This document shows, in pieces, positions 45,914-57,400 of a DNA stretch of 64,000 nucleotides. The translations under genes were made by a program, and so were the position numbers. Location of the stretch: assembly GCA_039545315.1 (NCBI GenBank), contig BCIM01000004.1, positions 186,001-250,000 on the forward strand, in the 5' to 3' direction. The notes under the pieces are model-generated. The model made no database searches and was not told the origin of the DNA. It saw only the letters and a program-made list of their open reading frames with translations. Source of the stretch: Kondoa malvinella. Taxonomy: Eukaryota; Basidiomycota; Agaricostilbomycetes; Agaricostilbales; Kondoaceae. The stretch's first letter is position 1. Each line of letters begins with the position of its first letter.

Positions 45914-46978
45914 ATGTCCGAGCGAGACCTGGTAACCAGTCCAGAGACGAAACCTTTGCTCAGTCCTGCCTGGACAGTACGTCTACCCCTGCCGCAGTGA
46001 TCGCCATTGATAAGATCAATAGATCGCTTTATCTGTCCTGGGGATAGTGGTTGCTCTACTCTTTGTCTATGTTCTTTATCAGGTCAAAAAGCATCAGTGA
46101 GTGTTGCTTTCCGTTGTCATGCCTTTGCTAATGGGTCGAAATAGCCCCTCTGGCAATTGTCCGCTTTCATCTTTCGCTCCTTGACGACTGGCTGATCTAA
46201 AGCGGCCCAGCGCGAATCTGGCCTAGAAGCAGACAGCCGCCAATGCATCGTGAGCTTCTTAGCTGATTGCAAGGGACTGTCTGACAGTATCCACAGCTAA
46301 AGGACAGCCGAGGCCTTTAGCTCATCTACCTAGTCAGCATGTCGCGTATCATCGAAACGAAAAAGGTCAATATCACGCGAAACAGCAATCGCACGCGAAT
46401 GATGGACGACGATTTCACCCAGACCAGGCAGCTAACTCGAATCAGCAGCCGCATATGCACGGCCAGCAGCAACACGCGCAATCTGATCAAAGTCATCGAT
46501 CAGGTAGGCACCAGCACCCTGTACCGCATCGGCTTGATTCTCCTCGTAGTGAAGCTCGCCACGGTCCGACAGCTCCAGCCAGTCAAAATTCGAGGCGGGG
46601 TCTTGAGCACATGGGCAGTAACACTTCGCATATCGACCCAAGGCATGAAGCGCTGGTCGATGAGCTGGGTCTATCGCAGCATTCAGACAGGTCGCAGCAC
46701 ACGCAGGTACATCCTCCTACAAACGTGTAAGTCTCATTGTCTTGAATTGAAGATGTCAAGCTTATTACTGTCACAGCGAAATGCGGCAAAATAACATGGC
46801 GCGAGGGCCTGTATCAGTCGTAGCGGCAGCGCTCGGTCTACCAAGACCTTCGCCAATGTCCATCCATCTACCTCTATCAGACATGCATGCTCCTTCGGAA
46901 GTATTGACAAATTCGAGCTCTGGTGGTTCTTCTTATCACACCGCGATAGAAGATCACCAAAGCGCGGGCCCTCACTAA
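45914..46978 (+). pseudogene. Upstream copy (A) of a tandem pair of unknown single-pass membrane proteins, probably frameshifted
   Basis: Exon 1 (45914-45976) reads MSERDLVTSPETKPLLSPAW. Exon 2 (46023-46096) gives one membrane helix, IALSVLGIVVALLFVYVLYQ, followed by VKKH. Exon 3 is 14 bases (46145-46158) and exon 4 is 46203-46249. Exons 1-3 match those of the gene at 47678 in sequence and size (74 and 14 bases are identical lengths). Exon 4 is 47 bases, against 48 in the neighbour, so joining to the next exon (QPRPLAHLPSQHVAYHRNE, His/Gln-rich) breaks the frame. The rest runs to a stop at 46978 and is much shorter than its neighbour. Either one base was lost at the exon 4 donor, or a splice site is misplaced. 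No known family. Confidence 0.5.
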
Positions 46979-47677
46979 GGACAAGAAAGGGTGAGAGCGA
47001 CTTGGTCGATAAGTCGCCGAACAATCGGTCTTTTGCGGTTGGTGCAACAAGCTAGCAAACGATGTTGCAGTGCTTCACATGAGGAATGACAGAGCAGATT
47101 CAGGCAGAGACGGCAATATGATTCAGTTGTACACGAGAAATTTATGCTCTGAGTCTCTGGCAGGTTGTCATTGTTGAACGTCGACTTTCAAGTGTAGCTT
47201 CTACAACGGCAGCATCATATCAACGCGTGTCTCTGCTTGCTCTGCACGGGTGTACACCAACATTTGCTACTCTTCCTCAAGTCACTTTGCTGTACATGTG
47301 CAGTGCGTGTGCGACCAACGATCTCTGCAGTGCGACACTACGTTTAGTCTGCAACGAACTCTGGCCAAATCCAGCCTTGCTTTCAGTCATACGAAGGCCA
47401 AAGGAATACAAGCACCTGCGACCAACAACTGGAAGGGCAGATATACAGAACTAAAGAAGCCCCTACAATACTGCTCATGTGTATCAGACGCTCTAAACTT
47501 CACTGGAATTCATAGCGAAATCGCTAGCATTTGCCGTTCCCTTTGTGTCTTTCCGGTTGCCGTTTCGTTCGCTGCTTTTTTTGCTGTTGCTCTTTTACTT
47601 GCTCTCTACAGCTGCCTCTAGATGAGCCGGCAAGTCTGTTTATGCTCGTAGTCGCCCTGCTCTTCTTCAACGAGATT
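46979..47677. other. Intergenic region between the two paralogues
   Basis: About 700 bases. It presumably holds the promoter of copy B. A T/C-rich stretch (47530-47620) precedes its start. Frames here are short and no domain is recognised. Confidence 0.45.
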
Positions 47678-50600
47678 ATGGCTGTGCCCGCGTCGAAGCG
47701 AGATTTGGTTGCCAAACCAGAGTCTGGGCCATTGCTCAGTCCTGGACTGACCGTAAGCACATTTGTCTGGTTGAAACGAAGCTGATCTGTCGACAGATTG
47801 GGCTCTCTGTTCTCGGGGTAGTCGTTGCTCTGGTCTTTGTCTATGTCCTTTATCTTGTCAAAAAGCGCCAGTGAGTACTCTCGTGACCGTTTATTCGTTG
47901 ACTAACGAGTAAAGTAAGCCCTTCTGGCAATAGTCTGTCGATCCTTCCCCGCTCTCTGCCGTTACTTACACGAAGCAGAACCAGCCAAACGTTGGCCAAT
48001 AAGGCAGCAGCCTCATGTCTATGGTGAGCTGACAGGTCTCCCAGACACGAGCTCTTCTGAATGACATCTGTAGACCCGCCTGCATCAAAGCCGAGATACC
48101 CCGCTCGAGCTCCCAAGCAAAATCAAGCTCAGCTTAATCGACCTCCTGGTCAGCATCTTCCTCAACAAGACTATTACCCAGAGGAGAAAGTGCAATACTA
48201 TCCAAGGCAACAGGAACAGGTCGCTGAGCACGAACCTTACCGTCCAGCACAGCCTAATCTATTCAATTTCTTGAAATGGCCCGTCAAAAACAAGCTCCGC
48301 AAAGACAGACCTGCTCCAAAAGATCGAAATGTTGAACGGAAGCTGTACAGTGAAAGACTGGCTCGTGCGAAAGCGAAAGCTTTCCGCGTAAAGCAAGGAG
48401 CTCTGAAACAGCAGCGCTATCGTACTCGAGTTCCGGCTGCTTCGAGTAGAGCAGGTCATCTTCCTCAACGTCCACTGCGAACTGAATATCGGAATCAGCC
48501 ACAACAACCTGTTGGATTGACGCATGCAGATGCATTGGCAAACTTAAAGGCTCGGATGGGTCGTCTAGCCGAAGACCGGGAAGCCCAAAGTGCAGAGCAT
48601 CACAACGGCACCGACGGCCCGAGCCTGCATTCAGTTCATTTTCATCAAGCACCTCCAAGTCAGCTTGGACAGCAAGCAGCACGTGTTCAATCACTGCACA
48701 ACGCCGACAGTACTATACACAAGCCTGCACCGCCAGCTGTTGTCTACCCCGCGCAACGTGCAGGTGATAAGAGCCATGCTTCACCTACAGCTAGTCATCA
48801 CTCGAATCAAAACGATAAGCTCACCCAAGCTGATACAACACACGATGAGCCAAAACATCGCGAGCTGTTCAGAGAACTGGACAAAGGTCTCAATACTCAG
48901 CCTGAGACAGCCTTACCAGCTTTCGGACTTTCTACACGGCGGCCTGTCGATCATACTTTGCAGCGTCCAAACCTCCATGATGCAGTGATGAGCAGACAGG
49001 ATCAACTTCGCTTAGTCGATCTTCTCGTTGAAGAACTTGGTCTAGTTGCTGCATACAGAATAGCCCAGAAAATCACAGCGGCTTACAATGTATGTCCTTC
49101 CGCATGCAGCTTATGCCATTGGTCTGAAGCCTTGTGTAGGCCAGTCTCTACACTGAATATTGTGCAGGCGCTCCTAGCATTGTAGCAGGCACCCGATCAA
49201 CTGTTCGCTACCAGGTCGCAGCCAGGATCCAGCCTCCGTGTATAGCTTTGCGGCTCCGCTGGGCAAAACCAGATCCGAGCCCGTCGATTTGGCAAATAGC
49301 AAAAGTGGTGCCGTCTACAGCGGATCAAAAACTTCATGGAAGTTACGGCGTCAGTCACGCAAGTATGCAAAGCATCAAACATACCATGCATAGCAGCATG
49401 AAGGGCCTCATATCGGAAGGTTATTCTCCCAACGTAGAAGCGATTCTATTACAGTGAGCAAGTCGCTCTGTGCGGAAGGCAGCAATTTGAAAGTCTCATC
49501 TAGACTTCTACAAGATCACCATCAAGAAGTTTGGCAGATGAACGGGCTGGTACGCTTCTATTCAAGGCCACCTCAGCAAATTTATAGCTGACTATCATGG
49601 CAGAGAGAAGCGGAGAACACTCTCCGAGGTCCAACCGACCTCGTTGGCTTACGAGAAGCTTTCAGCCATCACATGAACCTCGACCTGCCCAGAATCCGGG
49701 TTGATGTTCTGCCTACAAAATCGCAGAGCAATTCTTCCGCTTACAGCAAAGAAAAATCCGAGATTCTTCATCAAGTGCCTGCCACAAAGCCTTACAGTTC
49801 ACACCCGCCTGGCCAGTATGTGATCGACGAGCGCGCAGCGAAAAAGGTCGGAAATTGGTCATACCACCCTGAGGACGAGTCGACCACATCATGGCGAAAT
49901 TACGAGACAGCTGCTGTTCCTGTGCTTTCCGGTCATCAACGCTCTGAGACTCACAATGACGACTCTTCTTCTTCTTCTGCTGGCACATCTACGGTGGAGT
50001 CCATGGCGAACGCAGCTGTGGCCAAAACCAAGTCTATGATGCGGAACAAGTACTCAGTATGTTACCCCGTGTGGTCCTGTATTGCGCTGATGTCGTATTG
50101 CAGAGCAAGCTTGAACGCGAATTCTTGGCCGGCGCACCGTATCATCACACTACCAATATTGGAGATCCTGTGCTGTACAATCCCAGAGCGGATATACATA
50201 GACCGCACAAAGCTATGCAAGGAATCTGGAATCTGGATTTGACTGGTCGCACCATGTTTCGAGAAACCACAGATCTAGACGAAACTTTTAGGGGAGGCAT
50301 CAGGTATGTGACATTCGCTTCACATATACTTCCACTCACGCACTATTCGTACAGCCATCAAGATATGATGAGTATCAAAGATACTTTGCATACGTCTTTG
50401 GACAGCTTCATATCGGATGAGCCTCCTGAGTTGCACGGAACCCTCAGATTGTGCGTGTCTGCATCTTGTCTGGCTCTATAATGACATGAAACCACACAGG
50501 TTGCTGGAAAGGCATCACGAATGGGTCTGGGAACATCTTTCCCCGGTGATAGTAAGCACGACGACCTGGTCGCGAGAAGCCAAAGCTAACAAGCCTTCAG

Positions 50601-50921
50601 CTAAAAGCCAATCAAGCTCTGCGGACACCACATACAGACGGTCAGCTCAGACAAGAGTACAACCATCTCATTGCGCCTTGCTTTGAGAAAGCGATTGCAG
50701 GCCGTTCACAGGCGACTGGCACCGACTCAGAATCTGGTTATTCTTCACAGAGTGGCTCTTCGCACCCTACATCCTCTTGTTTACCACAATCATACACGGC
50801 TTCGGCTCACTCGGAACAAGCATCATCGCATAATGGTCCTTCGTATGCCGAATTATCGCACAATGGATCAGCTTCAGCCTCCCAGACAGGCGCATCATCG
50901 ACAGCATCGAGGAGGACTTAG
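47678..50921 (+). CDS. Downstream copy (B) of the unknown single-pass membrane protein pair
   Basis: Exons can be followed with phase kept: 47678-47752, 47797-47870, 47919-47932, 47976-48023, 48074-49089, 49140-49453, 49504-49549, from 49604, and on to a last exon ending 50921 (about 900 residues). The N-terminus MAVPASKRDLVAKPESGPLL precedes a single helix IGLSVLGVVVALVFVYVLYL, then the basic VKKRH. About 330 residues of Gln/Pro/Arg-rich disorder follow. Then come two copies of a helical unit: SIKHTMHSSMKGLISEG with LLQDHHQEVWQMNGL, and SIKDTLHTSLDSFISDE with LLERHHEWVWEHLSPVI. No family is recognised. The topology suggests a short outside end, one membrane pass and a large cytosolic part. 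Confidence 0.7.
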
Positions 50922-51045
50922 CAGAAGGAATCTTGGCAGGAGCAATATGGAAAGGTAGCGGATAGAGAGCGTATAGCAGACTTTAGAGACACAAATTCTT
51001 CGACAACCTTCAACTTTGCTTGACCATGCACAGCGTCATATTCGC

Positions 51046-52996
51046 ATGAGTGGACCTGCTGCGCCGACGACAGACTATCGATTATACATCTCTGGCCATC
51101 CAATAGGCATCACAGAGGCGCAACTTGCAGCTCGTTTCTCATCTTTTGGTGTCATCACAAAAGTTGACCGCCTTGATCAATCCGACGGCAACGGAGATCC
51201 TTCAAGATATTCCTTCTTGACTCTCAAGACTGATCAAGCGAAATTATCAAAGTGTGTTGCTCTGCTGAGCGGTTCGACGTGGAAAGGCAACATTTTGAGA
51301 ATCGCATTGGCAAAACCAGACTATAAAGAGCGTATGGCCAAAGAAAGAGCTGCTGCAGAGCTTGAGGCCAAGCAAAAGCCAAAGAAAGACAAGCGCAAGA
51401 AGCAGAAGGAGCTGCGAGGTGTAGATGGCAAAGAAGGTCCAAACCAGACTCTCGTAGATGAAAAGACTGTAGAAGGTCTGCCTGTAAGTGTCGCTAATCA
51501 GCGCTGGAATGCAAGTCTTGAATACTTCTGTACAGGGCTGGCGCAAATCAGCAGACAAGAAACATCTCGTCTACCCGATCACTACTCGACCCTCTCATCC
51601 TCTGCCTGATCAGCCTGCCGAAGCAACGAAAAAGCGCAAAAAGGTCAAAGAGACTGACCCTGAATCCATCAAGCCTCTATCTCGAGCGAAGAGGGTGAAG
51701 ATCGACCCTGTCAAATGGCAACCTACTCATCTCAAAGGCGAAAAAGCGATAGTGAACAATGTGGATAACGAAACCAGTACAAAGCAGAGCAAGAAGGCTA
51801 CCAAAGCGCCTAAACAGCCAATCGAGGCCAAATCGCCTACACCTTCTGCTTCTTCATCGTCGTCGGAAAGCGAAGACTCGCCCGACGCGCTGTCGGAACA
51901 TGAAGTAGAGACGCTCAAGGAATCTTTGGACGAGACTATGCTTGCTTCAGAACGGACTTCTCAACTCGCTCTGCTCAACAGTCTGCTCGCTTCTCAGCCC
52001 AAAGCTTCTCCTGCGTCTGTTCAAGCGGCATCAGACACAGCAGAGCATGACGAAGAGATGCCCGATGTCAAAGCCTCTGAAGCAACCGTGGACAAACTCA
52101 CAGTCGAGCCTGTGCCCGAAGAGAAAGTGTCGAAAAAGACAAAGAAGCGGAAAGAAGTAACGATCCAACCTGAAGCAGAAATCATCGAAGAGTCGACCCA
52201 AGTAAAAGAACCCGTCGTACCTGTACAGCCAAAGAAACGCAAAGTTATCCTACCTTCAGCTGTACCGCAATCCGAGTCTAGTACTTGGAAAGCTGTGCAG
52301 CGATACATACCTGAAGAGGCAGTCGAGCCTGAGCTTGAAGAGGCTGTGGATGAGGAGCAGCCCGAAGCAGAGGTCGTACCGAATGAGATGCAGGAGGATG
52401 AAGCTGGTTTGGAGGAGAAGAATGTCAACATGACCAGTTTGAAGGACATGTTCAAGCCTCAAGAAGCTGATCGTACGTTCTACCCTAGAACTTCCTTTCC
52501 CCACGACTGACATGTGCGATCAGAGGGATTCTCGCTCTTCGACGCTTTGGCGCCTTTCGACCTAGACGCAGACCCCTTCAGCGCAGGGATTGAAGCAGCA
52601 GAATCATACACCGCTCCATCTCGCGCTAAACGACCACTAGCACAAGTTCAGCCAGTAAAGGAAGCACCTCGAACCACTATGTTTGATCAAGATGAACCCC
52701 TTTTCTTTCCCTTGTTCTTACCGCAAGATGAGGAACGGTTAGGATTGCATTTGGATGATGAGCAACGAGCGAGGTTGGAAGCTAGGAGCTGGACATCAGG
52801 TTCTGGTAGAAGATTCAGGCCTTTGGGCTCAAAGTGAGTTTCTAGGTTATCGTTTTCGGTTCATGCTAAGCTTTTTCTGTCTAGGCAAGAGCGAGAGGAA
52901 AGGCATACTGAGCGAAGAGGGAGATTGACTGAGCAGATCAGGAAGAGGCATAGGGAAGCAGTTAGGAAGCAAAAGAGGCGTACGGGTGATGCATAA
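51046..52996 (+). CDS. NOL8: NOL8-like nucleolar RRM protein
   Basis: Exons 51046-51483, 51536-52472, 52524-52833 and 52885-52996. The start MSGPAAPTTDYRLYISG leads into an RRM: YRLYISGHPIGITEAQLAAR, then SRYSFLTLKTDQAKLSKCVA and WKGNILRIALAKPDYKER (RNP1-like FLTLK is divergent). A long Lys/Glu-rich region follows with nuclear-localisation-like KKRKKVK and KKTKKRKE. The conserved C-terminal block is MTSLKDMFKPQEADQGFSLF, then PFDLDADPF, ending in basic RKRHREAVRKQKRRTG. An N-terminal RRM with a C-terminal LKDMFKPQE..GFSLF block is the NOL8 pattern; such proteins assist nucleolar pre-rRNA processing. It converges with RPP40. Confidence 0.75.
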
Positions 52997-53033
52997 TCTA
53001 TTTTACATTGCATAATCAATACCAGAGCCCGCA

Positions 53034-54636
53034 TTACTCTATCTGAACCAGCAGAGCATCTACCTTATTCTCTTTATACACAGCCAACAATCTAAAGCCT
53101 CCACTTTGAGCTTGCGAAATCGAACAGCGCTCGTCATCTGAACCGAAAGCTTTGCCCGTCGTTCGTTTATGTCGACTGTCCCCTCTGGTTCGAGTCGATA
53201 CCGGTAGCAATACAGTGGATGCTCGGAAACCGATGGGCGAATGAGCAAAGTGATGGCCGGAAAGACAGAATTGCGAGATGTGCTCCCCTTCGCTGTACAT
53301 TTTGAAAGAGCATCAGTCCATGTATATGACAGAGCTGCGTCATACGCACATCATGCGAAGGATAGTAGGCCAGAGCAAAGGATGTAGGAAACCCTTCACG
53401 CGTACGACGAGCGAAGAACCCTCCCACGGTTCTTTATCTGAGGATCTATCGGGGACAGCACATGATAAGCTTTAAACAGCAAAATCACAGGCCAACACCG
53501 ACATTGATTTTCGATCTAGCGCATCTTCAGCTATGTCGAGCAGATGGTTGACCAGCTCTTCTTTCTCGACTTCTCTAGCTTCGGTGTCCCGTTTCCGCTT
53601 GCGCAATGCAGTATTAGTCGTAGATTCGAGGCTGAAAAGACCATCAAGGTGCGAGAACGGGTCTTCCTTACTCCCGGACGAAGTGTGTAGAATTTCACTG
53701 TTGCAGCGGAGCTTTGTGAAAGGTTGCATTGCATGTACTGGAAGAGTGACAGAGACGGATGTGAGAGCACTCCAATAGCCTAGAGCAGTAGTAGTAAGTG
53801 ACGGAAATTGCATAGTGTTACTATCGTACCTTCTTGTGTGCTAGCGGAACAGAAGAGCATGTTGAATGGCCCAAGACGATTCAGGCTCGTTCTAAACTTC
53901 TTCATGGTCTTGTCTCTTCCGGCGCCAGCCAGTTGGCCCAAGTTCACCTCGATGACTGCATCAAACGTTAGAATGTTGAGAAGCCTCGATTATTGCAACA
54001 GACCATAGCGCTCTTTCTTTGGACCGAAGCGAGATGCTCTTCCAGGTAGACCAAGTTGCGCGTATCGCCCAGGCGAGCAATGAATGATAAGTCTACCAGC
54101 AGTGATAGCTACCACGTCTCCGTCACTGCGAGCAAGCGACAATGCTAACAGCGCGCCTGTCATCTCCGTTAGAGGATGCCATGCGCCTCTGACACCGGAG
54201 AACATACTGTCGCTGCTTCGACATCCAGTTGATTGCAGGAATCCTCGAGTGAGCAGATCACCAAGGTGACAGTTCGGTACAGATGTAAAGCACTGCTCGT
54301 CGACTAGCTCTTTGATCTTTTTCGCCAGAGGAAGAGCAGTCGAAGGCAGTATCAAGTCTGCCTGAAAACAAACATCACATAAACAGACGTTCTGACGAGC
54401 GCAGGACGCAGACAGACTTGGTGAATGAAAGGGAAACGATGCAAACGGTCTTCCACATCAGATTTTTCACCCTCGCGTTCAGCGCAAAACTTTGGCGCTG
54501 TACTGGCAGATGCCTCTGAAAACCGTGATGTAATGACTTTGGACAGCTCTCAGCCATACGACCAGGACTCGCTGTTGCAGGACATACACCTGTTCGTCGG
54601 TATCGTCGCCCTGACAGGCTTGCGGTGGTGGCTCAT
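53034..54636 (-). CDS. RPP40: RNase P/MRP subunit RPP40-like
   Basis: Minus strand. The central exons read ILPSTALPLAKKIKELVDEQ, then CHLGDLLTRGFLQSTG and LARSDGDVVAITAGRLIIHC. SPGRYAQLGLPGRASRFGPK and the continuation VIEVNLGQLAGAGRDKTMKK follow. The core GRLII..S..Y..LGLxGxxSxFxxK lines up with human RPP40 (GKLILSL..Y...GLQGHPSQFSGRK). The C-terminal exon has GEHISQFCLSG and RLLAVYKENKV, like the family's GGEHLYNF..YWL end. RPP40 is a protein subunit of the ribonucleoproteins that mature tRNA 5' ends and process rRNA. The 5' end is not solved: ATG 54636 is a candidate, but its join to the first conserved exon could not be made in frame. The stop at 53034 lies 37 bases from the NOL8-like stop. 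Confidence 0.75.
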
Positions 54637-54794
54637 TGAAGCGACATGCTTGTTGCGTTTCAAGTCTATATTGCACATATATACTCGCGAAGTCCGAAAC
54701 ATGAAACACCCTATTGCCCTCCTGCAGTAGATCCAGAGTTATCAGCACAGCTGAAAGGGTGGCCGACCGTTCCAGCAGCGTATTCTGAGAAACA

Positions 54795-56921
54795 TTAGAT
54801 CTCGTTGACGATATTGGCGTACATTCCGCCTATAGTGATTAAGCTTCCAAGGAGGAAGACACAGACGTGCAGGACGGCCAGCAAAGGTCGCTCTTTCCAA
54901 GCAGCGGGATTGAGCGAGAACCATAACAGAGCTGGAAGCATGACCTGAACAAAAGTGTCAGCGACGCAAAAAGTTGACAAAGTGTATATTCACGCCCAAA
55001 GGACCGAATCCGACAGCTGTACAGCAGATGAGACCACATTAATCTCGTCTAACACATGAACATACCTCCGATTAATGAAACAAGAGATCCAAAGAAAAGC
55101 ACAGCTTCAGCCAGAATCCAGGATACTAGACCTATGCCGAAAGTTGAGCCCAGCCAAGTTACCCAGTGGGTCTTCGAGTTGGAAGTGAGATGCGGCGAAT
55201 CCCTCAAGATCCGGACGAAAAGGTATTTGCCAGCTACATGAACGCAGATGGCCGCCTGCAACTATGCATTAGCATGATATTTGCTAAGAGACTGCTTGAC
55301 CTACGCCAGCGATGAGACCGGGAATAGCGATACCATCTAGGCTGGGGATAAGCTTTGATGCGAGGGGACCAAACGCGACATACAAGAGATCTTCTGGATA
55401 GTAAGACCCGCGCTTCCGAGAGCCGGACTAGCAAAGAACATTTTGAAACATGATCGTGTTTCGCATAGCTTCAGTGCTTACCTCGTCACCCATTGACCGC
55501 AGTAATAGTACACCACGTTCGCGATCGCCATATAAAGCGAGCTGATGAGCGTCATAGTACATAGAATAGACTTGGGATAATCTTGTGGCCTTCTCATCTC
55601 GCTAATGACTGGAACAAAGCCTGACGTGTTTGCGGTAGACGAGAAAATGGCGAGAGCAGCTCCCCAAGCGCCAGCAAAGGTAGTGCCAGCTGGTGGAGCG
55701 ATATTGTAGCCCAGTTCAAAAAGGTAGTGCCAGCTGGTGGAGCGATATTGTAGCCCAGTTCAAAGTCGCCGGTCTGTGGCGCAGCGTAGGGTCGGTCCCG
55801 TAAGCCTCTATTGCTAGGTTAGCGAAAGTCTTAGCGGTATGAACTCGACTCACACTGCGACCGTTACTATCATGATGGCAGTAAACATAGATATGAAGCC
55901 AGTCCAGCTGATTATGCCGAGACTTGAGATCTTTCGGAAACTTCCAACCGCGCTGATGACAAAGAAGGAGACGAAACCGAAACTAGGGGACAAAATTAGC
56001 GCTTAGAAACAATGCCAATCAAACACATACACGACAGTGCATGTTGCATGCTCAGAGACCGCGTTCAATGCTGTTGTAAAGCCGAGCATCGATACACCGG
56101 AACAGAGCTGCCAGAACATATGAGTCAAAGCAAGATTTGACACTCGCTTAAAGCTCACGATCCATGAGATGACTGTTGAGAAGTATGGATCAGTTAATGG
56201 ATTTGTAGATGGCTTTTCACGTACGATACAGTGCACCGAGTATTTCTCTGCAGATCTTGGCTATCCTTTCGGTCTTTCCCCATTGTAAACCCAAAATGTA
56301 GCCCATGTCGGCCACGGTGTGGACAGAAGGATGAGCTTTTCTGAACTGTCCCTGCAACAGAGCCATGTATGTCTGGACATGTAAACAACTTAGTAATGCA
56401 AGTTCTGGGCGCACGACATCCACTTGCATTGAGGATGCCCCAGAAAGCGACTAAGGGTAAATGAGATCAGTGTACACAAGACAGTGATCTAAGACGTACT
56501 GAATAGCGAGCCAAGGACAGCTCCCAAGGTATACAAGGAAGCCGGAATGCTCAAAACACCGGCGGCAAAAGTCATCTACTGGCGAGATCAGATCACCGAA
56601 TTTGCCCAGCTAGATGGACCACACCTTCAGGAAGAAGAAGGAAGCTCGCTTCCTATCGGGGAAGTATGGTTTGACAAGCGTTTACTGTTACCATGCAGCA
56701 GCTTACCAGCCGACCGTCCTAACCGTACAATTAGCCTACGCGGCGAACAAAACGATCCAAGCTCACCTGAAGTCCACACCATCCGGACCAGCAGCGAATA
56801 CACCTCCTTCGACAGAGTCTTCGCCTTTGTATTTCCGTGTCCCATCATGAATTGGTACGGGAATGGCCGAAGAGACGGCTTCGTGTTAGTCCTTTTTCTC
56901 ACTGTAGGTTTGGCTTTCCAT
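54795..56921 (-). pseudogene. AAAP-family amino-acid transporter broken by a 44-base tandem duplication
   Basis: The exons encode an AVT-type amino-acid transporter. After VEGGVFAAGPDGVDFR come WKRASFFFLKMTFAAGVLSI (family pattern GWKRAAFFFIKxxFATGVLSIP), PASLYTLGAVLGSLF, HTVADMGYILGLQWG and GFVSFFVISAVGSFRK. AIFSSTANTSGFVPVISEMR with PQDYPKSILC and the late helices to IVNEI at 54795 follow. In the exon reading GDFELGYNIAPPAGTTF, a 44-base unit is repeated exactly (55676-55763), which shifts the frame and brings a stop about 30 codons on. All other exons look intact, so loss is recent or an assembly artefact. The start at 56921 requires a 24-base intron (56879-56902). Without the duplication it would be a vacuolar or plasma-membrane amino-acid carrier. 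Confidence 0.75.
55676..55763. repeat. Exact 44-base tandem duplication inside the transporter gene
   Basis: The unit at 55676-55719 is repeated without a mismatch at 55720-55763. It begins AAAGGTAGTGCC and ends CCCAGTTCAA on the plus strand. Because 44 is not a multiple of three, it shifts the minus-strand reading frame. The unit contains no GT...AG pair on the coding strand that could remove it by splicing. Confidence 0.97.
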
Positions 56922-57400
56922 GGTTTGCGATACAGCTGCTGATGGCGTGAGGGGCAAAGATGAACAGAAGAGAGAGCGGAAGCGAGACCTGAGATAAGAT
57001 AAGAGGTGGGCTGCCCCGGTCTAATTGCTCTTAGCCCGTGGGCCACTGATAGCGGCTAGATGATGTTCCATGGGTATACCCGAGAGATAAGGAGATAAGC
57101 AATTGTATTGGGTGTTAGACTCGACCGACTTTGTGCCAGCGGGACTCAATTGTCAGAGAGGTGCTTTGCTACCGTGCGTCCAGCTTTGCGAGCAAGAGGA
57201 CAGTCTGGCAAAGCTTAAGAGAGTCTTGCAGATGCCCACCAGGTCAAGAAAGTATAGATAGGGAAAACGACACTAGGGCTAAACTCCGATAAGGATTTCG
57301 GGATGAAGCGATAGGGCATATACCGACGGAATGAACGAAGAGCCGCTTGAGATACACACTTGGGTTGCTTCTCGAGGACTGTACTAACAATTTGACCGAC
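56922..57400. promoter_or_regulatory. Divergent promoter of the transporter and the amidase
   Basis: About 480 bases between divergent start codons. No gene or clear motif recognised. The two neighbours both concern nitrogen compounds, so joint control is possible. Confidence 0.45.

Noticed and set aside
48061..48073. ATG 48061 as a separate gene start for the 374-codon frame
   Set aside because: It lies within an intron; the frame from 48074 joins in phase to four upstream exons carrying the membrane helix shared with copy A.
53808..54269. Plus-strand frames opposite RPP40
   Set aside because: No domain content, and the minus strand encodes the RPP40 core.
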